Below, piece after piece: positions 12,476-20,248 of a stretch of DNA of 59,662 nucleotides. How positions within the stretch are numbered: the first letter of the stretch is position 1; each line of letters begins with the position of its first letter. Source of the stretch: CAZMXP01 sp964570285. Its GTDB lineage: Bacteria > Planctomycetota > PLA2. The notes beneath the pieces were generated by a model. It worked only from the letters and a program-made list of their open reading frames with translations. It did no database searches and was not told where the DNA came from. The stretch spans positions 1-59,662 of the forward strand of contig CAZMXP010000032.1 of assembly GCA_964570285.1 (NCBI GenBank), given 5' to 3'. A program made the position numbers and the translations under genes.

Positions 12476-13231
12476 ATGGCAAAGAGTGGCGAGTTCTACA
12501 CCTTCGACGAGGTCGTCCGGCAGCTCAAGATCGACGAGAACAAGCTCAAGCGCCTCGTCTCGGAGGGCGAAATCTCCGCCTTCCGCGAAGGCGACGTGAT
12601 GAAGTTCAAGAAGACGGAGATCGACCGGCTCGCGACCAAGGGAGGCTCCGAAACCTCCGAAACCGTTCTTTCCGAGATCACCCTCGAGGATGAGGCGCCC
12701 GCGTTCGAGGAGTCGGGCGAGACCCTGACCGACGATCTCGTCTTCGAGAGCAGCGAGACGGGCGACGAGGTCGACCTCGGCGCCGACGCGGGGCTCGCCA
12801 CCGAGGAGATCTCGAGCCAGGACACCTTCATCGAGAAGGGCGGCGACGTCGGGATGAGCACGGAGCCCATCGACCTCAGTGCCGACCTGACGCAGGAGGT
12901 CGACGAGGAGGAGGTCGAGGAGGTCGGCTCCACGCGCTCGCGGCCGACGACGACGCGCACGGCGGCCCGCCGCGACCCCCAGGCGCCCGCGGGAAACCCC
13001 GGGATCACCTTCGCCCTCGTCCTCGGCTGCATCTGCCTCATCTTCGGCTTCCTGCTGCAGTACCGCACGGGCTACAACGAGTCCTACCACGGCAATCCGC
13101 TGCCCGAGGACGGCATGTTCCGCAAGCTCGCGGGAGTCTTCTACGACAACATGGACACGCACAGGCTCGTCAAGGACTCCATCGACAAGACGCTCGGCGG
13201 CATGCGGAGCGCCACGGGGACCTCGGGCTAA
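12476..13231 (+). CDS. Membrane-anchored protein with N-terminal excisionase-type HTH
   Basis: The 251-residue product has three parts. Residues 1-55 (YTFDEVVRQLKIDENKLKRL...GEISAFREGDVMKFKKTEID) form an excisionase/MerR-like helix-turn-helix of the HTH_17 type. Residues 58-150 are a very acidic Ser/Glu/Asp-rich linker. A single hydrophobic helix follows (FALVLGCICLIFGFLLQY, about residues 176-195) and then about 55 residues outside. The HTH would face the cytoplasm, as in ToxR/CadC-type regulators, although this HTH type often also binds proteins. Its target is unknown. It follows the unknown membrane protein by 27 bases. Confidence 0.75.
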   Translation: MAKSGEFYTFDEVVRQLKIDENKLKRLVSEGEISAFREGDVMKFKKTEIDRLATKGGSETSETVLSEITLEDEAPAFEESGETLTDDLVFESSETGDEVDLGADAGLATEEISSQDTFIEKGGDVGMSTEPIDLSADLTQEVDEEEVEEVGSTRSRPTTTRTAARRDPQAPAGNPGITFALVLGCICLIFGFLLQYRTGYNESYHGNPLPEDGMFRKLAGVFYDNMDTHRLVKDSIDKTLGGMRSATGTSG

Positions 13232-13292
13232 CAGACCTCCGCGACCCCCTCTCCCCGTCCGCCGGCGGTGCAAGCCGGAGGCGCCCGGGGGC

Positions 13293-13334
13293 CCGACGAT
13301 CCGAGTGGAGCCACGGCTCTGCTTGGATCGTCGG
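13293..13334 (+). terminator. Long 20-bp hairpin between the HTH and OmpA-type genes
   Basis: Positions 13293-13312 and 13315-13334 pair along their full length if G-U pairs are allowed: a perfect 10-bp outer stem (CCGACGATCC with GGATCGTCGG), then a mixed stem closing on ACGG-like bases. It lies 61 bases after the HTH gene stop and immediately before a candidate promoter. Only a short TTT follows, so it is either a terminator without a strong U-tract or a dispersed palindromic element. Confidence 0.55.
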
Positions 13335-13350
13335 TCGTTTCGGACATAAT
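13323..13350 (+). promoter_or_regulatory. Candidate promoter giving a near-leaderless OmpA-type mRNA
   Basis: TTGGAT (13323-13328), a 16-base spacer and CATAAT (13345-13350; 5 of 6 to consensus) precede the ATG at 13358 by only seven bases. Transcription would start at or next to the ATG, and no ribosome-binding site is visible. The -35 overlaps the right arm of the long hairpin. Confidence 0.4.
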
Positions 13351-13357
13351 CGGCCGG

Positions 13358-14152
13358 ATGATGAATCGTGATCACACGCTCCCCGTGCGCGCGGGCGCGT
13401 CCCCTCTCCCTTCCCCGGCCGTCCCCGCGGCCGTCCGGACGCGCCGCCCGTGCTCGCGCGTCCTCTCCGCACCGCTCCTCCTGCTGCCGATGCTGCTGGC
13501 CGGGTGCCAGACGAGCACGAGCGCCCCGGAGACCTTCGAGAACGAGAACCGCAATCTCCACGGCCTGAGCGAGGCACAGCAGCGGCGCCTCGACGAACTC
13601 GCGGCCGAGAAGAAGGACCTCGAGCGGCGGGTCAAGGAGTTGGAGGCGCAGGTCGCCAACCTCGGGAGCGCCGAGAAGGTGGTCGAGGAGGCCAAGGAGG
13701 AGATCAGCGCGGTGGTCCGCCAGATGATGGAGCGGTTCCGCGGCGACAGCGACATCGACGTCGAACGCACCCCCGAGGGATACAGCTTCGTGTTGCGGCA
13801 GGCCGTGCTCTTCGAGTCCGGCTCCGACAAGCTGACGACGCCCGGGCGCGCGGTGCTGATGCGTGTCGCGGACGCGCTGCGCGGCGGCGAGCATCCGATC
13901 CGCATCGAGGGTCACACCGACGACGTCCCGGTGGCGAAACCGGAGACGGTGCAGAAGTTCCCGAGGGGGAACATGGAACTCTCCGTCGCGCGCTCGCTCG
14001 CCGTCTGGGAGGCGCTCGTGAAGGAGGGTCGCGTGGCCGAGCCGCGCCTGTCCGTGACGGGGTTCGGGCCCCATCGCCCCCGCGTGCCGAACGACAGCGA
14101 ACGCAACCAGTGGCGGAACCGTCGCGTGGAGATCCACGTCGCGGAGAACTAG
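13358..14152 (+). CDS. OmpA/MotB-type peptidoglycan-binding lipoprotein
   Basis: From the ATG at 13358 the protein is 264 residues. A hydrophobic segment ends in a lipobox (MLLAGCQT, Cys about residue 50); the preceding n-region is unusually long, and a GTG at 13385 would shorten it. A coiled-coil region (AAEKKDLERRVKELEAQVAN) leads to a C-terminal OmpA/MotB domain with the peptidoglycan-contacting motifs IRIEGHTDDVPV and NMELSVARSLAVWEAL, ending RNRRVEIHV. It probably tethers the outer membrane or an envelope complex to peptidoglycan. Its closest domain type is shared by MotB and Pal-like proteins; with no flagellar gene nearby and a lipobox present, a structural lipoprotein is more likely. 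Confidence 0.88.
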   Translation: MMNRDHTLPVRAGASPLPSPAVPAAVRTRRPCSRVLSAPLLLLPMLLAGCQTSTSAPETFENENRNLHGLSEAQQRRLDELAAEKKDLERRVKELEAQVANLGSAEKVVEEAKEEISAVVRQMMERFRGDSDIDVERTPEGYSFVLRQAVLFESGSDKLTTPGRAVLMRVADALRGGEHPIRIEGHTDDVPVAKPETVQKFPRGNMELSVARSLAVWEALVKEGRVAEPRLSVTGFGPHRPRVPNDSERNQWRNRRVEIHVAEN

Positions 14153-14182
14153 GGTCGGTAACGCCCGCGCGCGGGTGGGAGA

Positions 14183-15427
14183 ATGCGGGGCATGGTGCGT
14201 CGCTTCGCAGCGGGCCTGCTTCTCCCCGCCGCCGCCTTGCTGCCTGCGGTTGTCCGCGCGGACCCCGCCGAAGCCCGCGTGCACAACGAGGCGGGCATCG
14301 CGTGCCTGATCGCCGGGCGCACGGAAGAGGCGATCGAACGCTTCGAGAGTGCGGCTCGCGCGGCCCCGGATCATCCTGCGGTACGGCGGAACCTCGCCGC
14401 GGCCCTGGCGGCGGAGGCGGACGTCCGGCACAGGGCAGGCGAGCCTGACGCCGCCGTGCGCCTGCTCGACCGCGCGATCGACCTGCACCCGACGCGGTTG
14501 CGCTATCGGGTCCTCCGGGGGCGCGCGCGCTTCGAGAGCGGGAGGTCCGGCGACCGGCTCTCCGCCTACGAGGATTTCGCGCACGTGCTCTCGATCGATC
14601 CGGAGCACCTCGACGCCCTCGTGAACCGCGGGGAGATCGCCTACGCCGAACGGTGGCTCGCGGAGGCGGTGCGCTGCTGGGCCGAGGCGTTGCGCCTGTC
14701 GCCGGACGATGCCGACATCCGGCTGCGCCTCGAGCGGGCGAGGCGCGAGGCCGCCGTGGAGGAGGCGTTCGAGGAGTTGCGGGGCAACCGCTTCCGCGTG
14801 CGCTTCGGGCCCTCGGTGTCGCGCGGCCGGGCGGAAGAGGTGCGCGGGCTCTGCGAGGCGGCCCACGACGAGCTCTGCGCGCGGTTCGGATACCACCCCG
14901 AGGCGGAGACGGTCGTCACGCTCTACCTGCCCGCGGAGTTCCGCTCGGCCACCCAGCTCCACGGATGGGTGGCCGGACTCTCCGACGGCTCCATCCGCCT
15001 GACGGTGCATCCCTCGACCCGGAGCGACGAGCTTCGCGCGACGGTCTACCACGAGTACGCCCATCACCTCATCCGGGGGATCGCGCCGCGCGCTCCGGCC
15101 TGGCTCCATGAGGGATTGGCCCAGTTGGCGGAGGGCCGCAGCATCCCCAGGGCGGAGGCGCGCCTCCGGCTCTCGCTGCCGCTCGCCCCCGCCCTGCTCG
15201 ACGGGCCTGTGCTCAGCGAGAGCGATCCGCGCCGCGTGGGGCACTACTACGACCTCGCGCTCGGGTTCACGAGGCACCTCCAGGAGCTGCGCGGCGACTC
15301 CGGCCTGCAGGAGCTGCTGCGCGGGATCGGCGAGAAGCGTGACCTGGACGGCCTCATGCGTCAGACCTACGGCGGCTCGCGCGACGAGCTCTTCGCGCGC
15401 TGGACCGAGCGGCTAGCAGCAGGATGA
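14183..15427 (+). CDS. Exported TPR protein with gluzincin (peptidase MA-like) domain
   Basis: The 414-residue protein begins with a signal peptide (MRRFAAG..-type start, cleavage near VVRADP). Tetratricopeptide-like repeats occupy about residues 30-190 (AGIACLIAGRTEEAIERFE, VNRGEIAYAERWLAEAV). A metallopeptidase domain follows with the zinc motif HEYAH at residues 290-294 and a third ligand, Glu 310, in WLHEGLAQL. That arrangement matches the peptidase MA-like gluzincins, which are usually envelope proteases of unknown substrate. GGGAG lies just before the ATG. The gene end overlaps the convergent lamin-tail gene by 74 bases. Confidence 0.85.
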   Translation: MRGMVRRFAAGLLLPAAALLPAVVRADPAEARVHNEAGIACLIAGRTEEAIERFESAARAAPDHPAVRRNLAAALAAEADVRHRAGEPDAAVRLLDRAIDLHPTRLRYRVLRGRARFESGRSGDRLSAYEDFAHVLSIDPEHLDALVNRGEIAYAERWLAEAVRCWAEALRLSPDDADIRLRLERARREAAVEEAFEELRGNRFRVRFGPSVSRGRAEEVRGLCEAAHDELCARFGYHPEAETVVTLYLPAEFRSATQLHGWVAGLSDGSIRLTVHPSTRSDELRATVYHEYAHHLIRGIAPRAPAWLHEGLAQLAEGRSIPRAEARLRLSLPLAPALLDGPVLSESDPRRVGHYYDLALGFTRHLQELRGDSGLQELLRGIGEKRDLDGLMRQTYGGSRDELFARWTERLAAG

Positions 15428-16103
15428 GCGCCGTTGTGGCCAGGGTGCCCACCTCCGGTGTCGGCGTGGCCGATGGCCCCCCCGCGGCCGGGGCTGACGC
15501 CGTGGGGCCCAGCGGCGAGATCGGTGCGCGCACGAACGTGGCGAGGAAGCGGAGCCCGTCCCAGACGCGGGCGACCGCCTCGTCGCCGGGCCCCTGGGCG
15601 GCGCCGTTGGCGATCGAGAGGCGGTCGAGCAGCGTGCCGTTCCCGGCGCGCAGCAGGATCTCGATTAGGTTGTTCATCGATCCGGGCGGGTTCCCGATGA
15701 TGACGAACCCGCCGGGGAGCAGCGCCCGGATCGAGCTGCCGCTGCTGAAGCGCAGCACGACCGACCCGGCGGAGCCGAGGACCAGGGTGTCGGGCGTGGT
15801 GTCGAGGAACTCGAGCCGGTAGAGCGTGAGGTCGATGGCCGCGGGCCCGGCGTTGTAGATCTCGAGGAACTCGTCCACCGTCGATACCGTGCCGTTGCCC
15901 GGCACGCCGTCGTAGGGCACGCCGTTGCCCCCCGCGCTCTCCGAGTGGTCCGACTGCGGATCGACGACCGCCTCGGTGATCAGCAGCGAGTCGGCGCCCG
16001 CGGTTGCGGCGGGCAGCAGGAGCGCGGCCAGCCCCGCCAGAAGGGGGAGGAGCGCGAGGAGGGGGCGAGGGGCGACGGCGCGCGAAGGTGCTTGGGTGCT
16101 CAT
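15354..16103 (-). CDS. Secreted lamin-tail-domain protein with PEP-CTERM-like sorting tail
   Basis: From the ATG at 16103 this 249-residue protein has a signal peptide (PLLALLPLLAGLAALLLPAA). A lamin-tail domain follows, recognised by LLITEAVVDP, EFLEIYNAGPAAIDL, LPGGFVIIGN and similar strands, common in secreted bacterial proteins. It ends PTPEVGTLATTALILLLAA plus an arginine cluster, the Pro-Glu/helix/Arg layout of PEP-CTERM sorting signals, though the motif is not exact. An exosortase would be expected elsewhere. The start region contains half of a perfect 18-bp palindrome shared with radC. The 3' end overlaps the peptidase gene by 74 bases on the other strand. No ribosome-binding site is evident. 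Confidence 0.72.
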   Translation of the reverse strand: MSTQAPSRAVAPRPLLALLPLLAGLAALLLPAATAGADSLLITEAVVDPQSDHSESAGGNGVPYDGVPGNGTVSTVDEFLEIYNAGPAAIDLTLYRLEFLDTTPDTLVLGSAGSVVLRFSSGSSIRALLPGGFVIIGNPPGSMNNLIEILLRAGNGTLLDRLSIANGAAQGPGDEAVARVWDGLRFLATFVRAPISPLGPTASAPAAGGPSATPTPEVGTLATTALILLLAARSSARRARRASRRRSDA

Positions 16104-16111
16104 GCCTATAG

Positions 16112-16160
16112 AGACGCGCATGGGTGTCACGGAGCCCCGGGTTGACACCCATGCGCGTCT
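16112..16160. repeat. Perfect 18-bp palindrome between divergent gene starts
   Basis: AGACGCGCATGGGTGTCA (16112-16129) is exactly reversed at 16143-16160 with a 13-base centre. The next bases also nearly mirror each other (TATA at 16107-16110 against TTAT at 16161-16164), so each of the two divergent genes begins with almost the same TGACACCCATGCGCGTCT element right at its start codon. It could be a shared operator, a pair of divergent promoter/leader elements, or an RNA hairpin. Confidence 0.75.
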
Positions 16161-16162
16161 TT

Positions 16163-16834
16163 ATGGATGTGACCGTGACCACCCACGCCCCGGGCGAGGA
16201 GCGGCTGCTGCTGGCCGGTGCCGACTCCCTTGCCGACGAGGAACTGCTCGCGATCCTGCTCGGACGCAGCGCCGACGACGGGGCCGCCCGTCGCCGTGCG
16301 CACGCCCTGATCGCGACGCACGGGCCGCTCCGGCGACTCGCGTCGCGGTCGCTGCAGGAGATCGGTCGAACGCCCGGCATGCGCCCCTCGCAGGCGCTGC
16401 GCCTCGCGGCGACCTTCGCGTTGACGCGACGCCTCATGGGGGAGCGGCTTCGCCCCGGCGTGCTCTTCACGCACCCGCGCCAGATTTTCGACCACTATCA
16501 CGGCCCCCTCCGGGACCGGAAGAAGGAGATCTTCCTCGTCGTGCTTCTCGACGCCCGACACCGCATCCAGCGCGAGGAGATCGTCTCCGAGGGCTCGCTG
16601 ACCTCGTCGATCGTCCACCCCCGCGAGGTCTTCGCGCCCGCGGTGCGCGAGTCGGCGGGCGCGGTCGTGCTCGTGCACAACCACCCCTCCGGGGACCCGA
16701 GCCCGTCGGAGGAGGATGTGGCCGTGACGCGTCGCCTCGTGCAGGCGTCGGAGTACCTCGGCATCCGCGTCCTCGACCACGTCATCGTCGGCGACGGGAC
16801 CTACGCGAGTTTCAAGGAGGCGGGGTTGCTGTAG
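16163..16834 (+). CDS. radC: RadC/JAMM-family (MPN+) protein
   Basis: The 223-residue protein has the RadC layout. The N-terminal helix-hairpin-helix-like region contains DEELLAILLGR, and the C-terminal JAB1/MPN+ metal motif is VHNHPSGDPSPSEED (His 172, His 174, Ser 182, Asp 185), all ligands present. Despite its name, the family's role in DNA repair is unproven, and members are predicted metalloproteases or deubiquitinase-like enzymes. The ATG at 16163 was preferred; in-frame ATGs at 16151 and 16124 would lie inside the palindrome. No ribosome-binding site is visible for any of them, so the start is uncertain. Confidence 0.92.
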   Translation: MDVTVTTHAPGEERLLLAGADSLADEELLAILLGRSADDGAARRRAHALIATHGPLRRLASRSLQEIGRTPGMRPSQALRLAATFALTRRLMGERLRPGVLFTHPRQIFDHYHGPLRDRKKEIFLVVLLDARHRIQREEIVSEGSLTSSIVHPREVFAPAVRESAGAVVLVHNHPSGDPSPSEEDVAVTRRLVQASEYLGIRVLDHVIVGDGTYASFKEAGLL

Positions 16835-16892
16835 GAGATTGGCCGGCGGGCCCGGGACGTGGGGGAGCGGGGTCGGAGGCGGCCAATCTCCT
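16833..16892 (+). terminator. Perfect 12-bp inverted repeat at the radC stop
   Basis: AGGAGATTGGCC (16833-16844, beginning in the TAG stop) and GGCCAATCTCCT (16881-16892) are perfect inverted arms around a 36-base GC-rich loop. The position suits a terminator, but no T-tract follows. Confidence 0.5.
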
Positions 16893-17111
16893 CTGGCGCG
16901 CCGCGCGCGCGCGAGCGTTCGGGGCAGCCGCCGCGGTTGAGGGGGCGGTTGCAAAGTGCCCGGCACTTGCTTGGATCTGCCCGCCGCTGTGCCACGAGAG
17001 GGACCAAATCTCGCAGAGGGCGTGGGCTTCAGCGGCGAACGCGTTCGGAGGCGCGCGAGGGCACGCCCAAGGCCACGCGGTGGACCACAGCCTTCGTCTT
17101 GAGCTGGGAAG

Positions 17112-17216
17112 AAGGAACCCAGGAACCTAGGAACCGAGGAAGGGGGAGACTAGATCCATCCGACTCCCAGGATGCTCCTCTCTGCTCTCACGGGTTCCTC
17201 CCTTCCTAGGTTCCTT
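17112..17216. repeat. Inverted-repeat element built from AGGAACC units
   Basis: The left arm (17112-17144) iterates AGGAACC three times with small changes (CCCAGGAACCTAGGAACCGA). The right arm (17192-17216) is the inverted form (GGTTCCTCCCTTCCTAGGTTCC). About 47 unique bases separate them. It resembles a dispersed intergenic palindromic element. Confidence 0.6.
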
Positions 17217-17316
17217 ATCAAATCCGATACCCTCGGCCTTGATCGCTTGTACTCCATGCCCACAGGGTCCTCGCCGCTCGCGCGGATCCCGGCGAGTCAC
17301 TGAATTCGAGCGGGGA

Positions 17317-17433
17317 GAACGAGAACCACGGAGGCACGAAGACACGAAGGAGCCCCCCGACGCGGTGCGCGCGCTGCGCGCAGGCTCGTCCCGCCACTTT
17401 CTCCGTGCCTTCCTGCCTTCGTGGTCCTTGTTC
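17317..17433. repeat. Inverted-repeat element with CACGAAG-type arms
   Basis: The left arm (17317-17350) reads GAACCACGGAGGCACGAAGA and on to CACGAAGG. The right arm (17401-17433, CTCCGTGCCTTCCTGCCTTC then GTGGTCC) is its inverted, slightly diverged copy. Between them is a small GC-only hairpin (TGCGCGC-GCT-GCGCGCA, 17366-17382). I recall ACCACGAAGGCACGAAGG-like elements as common intergenic repeats in environmental planctomycete-type genomes, but cannot verify this here. Confidence 0.6.
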
Positions 17434-17581
17434 AGGATGACCCGTGCAGCGGCCTGCGCTCGTTTGCTTGCGGCGTCGAGCCGCGCTGCGCCTCCCTCAC
17501 CCTGCGCGTGCCGGGGCTCGATGCGCTACTCGGCATCTTCGTAGGGCGGGCCCGTGACGGGTCTGCGCCGGAGCTGGGGAT

Positions 17582-17601
17582 GGTCCCACATCTGAGGGAC
17601 C
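17582..17601 (-). terminator. Small hairpin downstream of yidC
   Basis: GGTCCC (17582-17587) and GGGACC (17596-17601) form a 6-bp stem with an 8-base loop, 33 bases beyond the yidC stop. No U-tract follows on the yidC strand, so terminator function is only possible. Confidence 0.35.
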
Positions 17602-17633
17602 TTCACCTTGGCGACAGGCCTTCCCGGACAAGC

Positions 17634-20165
17634 TCAGTGGGCGTGTTCCTGGATGGCCTTTCGGACCATCTTGCCTTCGATGATGCCCCAGGCGGAGGAG
17701 ACGCACATGTAGACCGAGAGCGCGGCGGCGTAGTTGTAGAGCATGAAGAAGAAGATGTAGGGCATGAAGCGCACGATCTTCATCTGCGCCTGCACCTGCG
17801 GATCGTCGCTGTTGGGCGTGGGGGTCGCCTTCTGCTGCCACACCCAGAGCACGAGCATCAGCAGCGGGAGCAGGTTGAGCCAGTGCGGCCAGAAGGGCAG
17901 CGGGGCGACGCGGTCGGGCATCGAGAGGTCGCCCGCCCAGAGGAACGGCGCGTGGCGCAGCGCGAACTCGACGCGCAGGGCGCCGAAGAGCGCGAACCAG
18001 ATCGGGATCTGCAGGAACATCGTCAGGCAGCCGAGCGGGAACCCGACCTTGTGCTCGCGCATCACCCTCATGCGCTCGGCGTTGAGCTTCTGCGGGTTCT
18101 TCGAGTGCTTCTGCTCGAGCTCCTGCAGGATCGGCTTCAGCTTCTGCATCCGCTTGCCGTAGCGCTGCATGCTGAGCTGCGTCTTGTAGGAGACGGGCAG
18201 GAGCACGGCGCGCACGATGAAGGTCATCAGCATGATCGCGACGCCGTAGGAGCCCACCAGGTCGTGGAGGAGCTTCATCAGCCACATCAGGAAGCGGCCG
18301 ATGGCGCCGAAGAAGCCGAACTTGATGGCCTCCTCGATGCGAAGCGGGCGGAGGTGGTCCAGTTCGTTCGGTCCGGCGAAGAGCGTGAGCTTCGCCTCCG
18401 CCGCGCCCGCGTCGAAGGGCAGGTCGAGCACGAGGTACCCGAGCAGGCTCTTCCGGAGCGTCTCGCCGTCGGGCCGCCGCTCGGGCTCGTCGAGGTCGAC
18501 GACCCGCACCCCCGCCTCGACGACGTCCCCTCGCGGCCTGCCCTCGCGATCGAGCCTCTCTTCCGTGACGAGCGCGCAGAGGAAGAAGGCCCCTCGCGTG
18601 CAGACCGCGCGCGCGTGGTGCCTGGACTCCGCGCCGTAGCGGCGCAGCAGGGGCTCCTCGCGCTTCGCGAGCGAATCGAGGTCGACCTCCTCGCTCTCGC
18701 CGCCGCGCCGTTCGAGGATCATGCCCGCGGGCGGCTCCGCCCCGATGATGCCGCGGTAGGCGTCGAGGATGTAGGCGCCCGAAGGGCCGTTGAGGCGGAA
18801 GTGGGCGCGCTCGATCGGCGCGCCGGCAGGGCGGACGATCCGGATCTCCACGTCGAGGTCGAAGCGGCCCTCCTCCGGCAGCGCGATCCGCTTCTCGAGG
18901 CGGTAGCCCCGCGTCGTCTCGACGGCGTAGAGCGCGTGGCCAGGACCGGAGTCCTTCAGGGCCCACCGCAGCGTCGCGGGATTGCCCCCGATCAGGTCCG
19001 GATCATCGACGTTCAGCACGAGGGGGCGATCCGTGCTCCGGACCCCCTTCCCCAGCATGCGCAGCCAGGTGTCGGGGCTCGCGGTCTCGCCCGCCGCGGC
19101 CGTGTACGACTTGAGCCAAAGCCCCGTGATCGCGGCGCCCTCGTCGGAGAGTTCCACGCGCAGCGTGTCGTTCTCGAGGACGGCGCGCCTCTCCGGCACG
19201 CGACCGACGAACGCCGCGAGTCCGGGGGCGCGAACCCCCGCCTCGGCGCGCGGCGCCCAGCGCAGCCGGAAGGTGCCCTCGTATCCTCCCTCGATCGCGA
19301 GCAGGCTCGCCCACGCCTCGATCTCGCGGGTCTCGCTGCCGCCGCGGTCGGTGCGGAAACTCACCAGATTCAGCGCATCGACGTCGGGAAGAGCCTCCAT
19401 GGCCAGATAGTGGCTTGCCCCGAGCAGCCCGAAGCCCTCGACGACCGCCCCGCCTTGCAGTTTGCGGCGCCGGGACAGGTCGAGGGAGCGCGGGACAGGC
19501 TTTTCCTCCTCGCGCAGGCGTGCGAGCAGCGTGCGGCGACGGGCCTCCTGTTCCTCCCGGAACTCGTCGAGGGTGCGCGTCCAGGTCTCCTCCCCCGCGA
19601 GTTTCCAGAACGCGAGGCCCGCCTCCCCGGTCGCTTCCGGCCCCCCTGCCCCCTCTTCCTCCGCGACCGGGACCCCGGACGCGCAGGTCATCTCGAAGCC
19701 CCTCACCTCCTGGGGTGCCCCCGAGACCTTCAGCAGGAGGTCCACCCCCGAGCCGTCGTCGGCGAGCAGGAAGCGCTTCACGATCAGAAAGCCCTCCCTC
19801 TCGCAGCGGAACTCGATGCCCCGGGGGAGGTCGGTCCGCTTCCACGCCTCGGGCTCCCGCGGAAGATCGCGCTTGCGATCGTCCTTGGTCGAAAGCAGGA
19901 AGCTGAACGCGCCTCGCGAACGCGGGAGCGGACGGACGATCGCCTCCTCGCCGCGGTCCACGGACACGAGGGTGCCGCGGTGGTCGAAGACGACGGCGAG
20001 GCCGGTGGCGTCGTCGCGGAGCGTCGCGCGGTCCTCGGGGGCCGGGAGCCAGACGCGCTCGACGGTCTCGGCGGGCGGCGCCTCGTCGGCCGGGGTGCAC
20101 CCCCCCCGCAGCAGCAGCATCGCGCCGAACATCAGCAGCAGGATGGTCAGGGTCTGGCGGGCCAT
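17634..20165 (-). CDS. yidC: Membrane protein insertase YidC (long form)
   Basis: The C-terminal 230 residues are a clear 60KD_IMP/Oxa1 domain with the insertase helices (YGVAIMLMTFIVRAVLLPVSY, GCLTMFLQIPIWFALFGALR, MPYIFFFMLYNYAAALSVYM) and the long cytoplasmic hairpin between them. Residues 5-20 are the N-terminal anchor helix, and about 580 residues in between form an unusually large periplasmic domain; E. coli YidC has 548 residues in total, this has 843. YidC inserts membrane proteins with or without SecYEG. The gene is not in the usual rpmH-rnpA-yidD cluster. The ATG at 20165 was chosen because it directly precedes the anchor helix; the frame stays open upstream as a shadow. Confidence 0.95.
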   Translation of the reverse strand: MARQTLTILLLMFGAMLLLRGGCTPADEAPPAETVERVWLPAPEDRATLRDDATGLAVVFDHRGTLVSVDRGEEAIVRPLPRSRGAFSFLLSTKDDRKRDLPREPEAWKRTDLPRGIEFRCEREGFLIVKRFLLADDGSGVDLLLKVSGAPQEVRGFEMTCASGVPVAEEEGAGGPEATGEAGLAFWKLAGEETWTRTLDEFREEQEARRRTLLARLREEEKPVPRSLDLSRRRKLQGGAVVEGFGLLGASHYLAMEALPDVDALNLVSFRTDRGGSETREIEAWASLLAIEGGYEGTFRLRWAPRAEAGVRAPGLAAFVGRVPERRAVLENDTLRVELSDEGAAITGLWLKSYTAAAGETASPDTWLRMLGKGVRSTDRPLVLNVDDPDLIGGNPATLRWALKDSGPGHALYAVETTRGYRLEKRIALPEEGRFDLDVEIRIVRPAGAPIERAHFRLNGPSGAYILDAYRGIIGAEPPAGMILERRGGESEEVDLDSLAKREEPLLRRYGAESRHHARAVCTRGAFFLCALVTEERLDREGRPRGDVVEAGVRVVDLDEPERRPDGETLRKSLLGYLVLDLPFDAGAAEAKLTLFAGPNELDHLRPLRIEEAIKFGFFGAIGRFLMWLMKLLHDLVGSYGVAIMLMTFIVRAVLLPVSYKTQLSMQRYGKRMQKLKPILQELEQKHSKNPQKLNAERMRVMREHKVGFPLGCLTMFLQIPIWFALFGALRVEFALRHAPFLWAGDLSMPDRVAPLPFWPHWLNLLPLLMLVLWVWQQKATPTPNSDDPQVQAQMKIVRFMPYIFFFMLYNYAAALSVYMCVSSAWGIIEGKMVRKAIQEHAH

Positions 20166-20248
20166 GGCGGGAGCAGAGCGACGATCGGAAGCGGCGGGGC
20201 GGGAGGCGGCGGGCGCGGCGCGCGGCCGTGCGCGGCGTGGCCGGGCGG

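Larger units (their letters stand above)
16835..17633. other. Non-coding gap of about 800 bases rich in inverted repeats
   Basis: I see no gene on either strand; the open frames here lack family features and ribosome sites. The gap holds the 12-bp repeat after radC, a small palindrome AAGTGCC-C-GGCACTT (16954-16968), two larger inverted-repeat elements (17112-17216 and 17317-17433) and a hairpin GGTCCC/GGGACC at 17582-17601 near the yidC end. Base composition is less GC-extreme than in the genes, especially 17100-17240. It separates two convergent genes (radC plus, yidC minus), so much of it may be termination or repeat-element DNA. Confidence 0.6.

Noticed and set aside
11666..15277. A 1203-codon open frame opposite four envelope genes
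   Set aside because: It spans several real genes and their gaps on the other strand and has shadow-type composition.
17350..17400. CRISPR-like repetition near the CACGAAG element
   Set aside because: There are only two inverted copies, with no regularly spaced direct repeats or spacers, and no cas gene.
16835..17633. Degraded gene (jag or other yidC neighbour) in the long gap
   Set aside because: No frame gives recognisable motifs; the similarity ends at the yidC stop.
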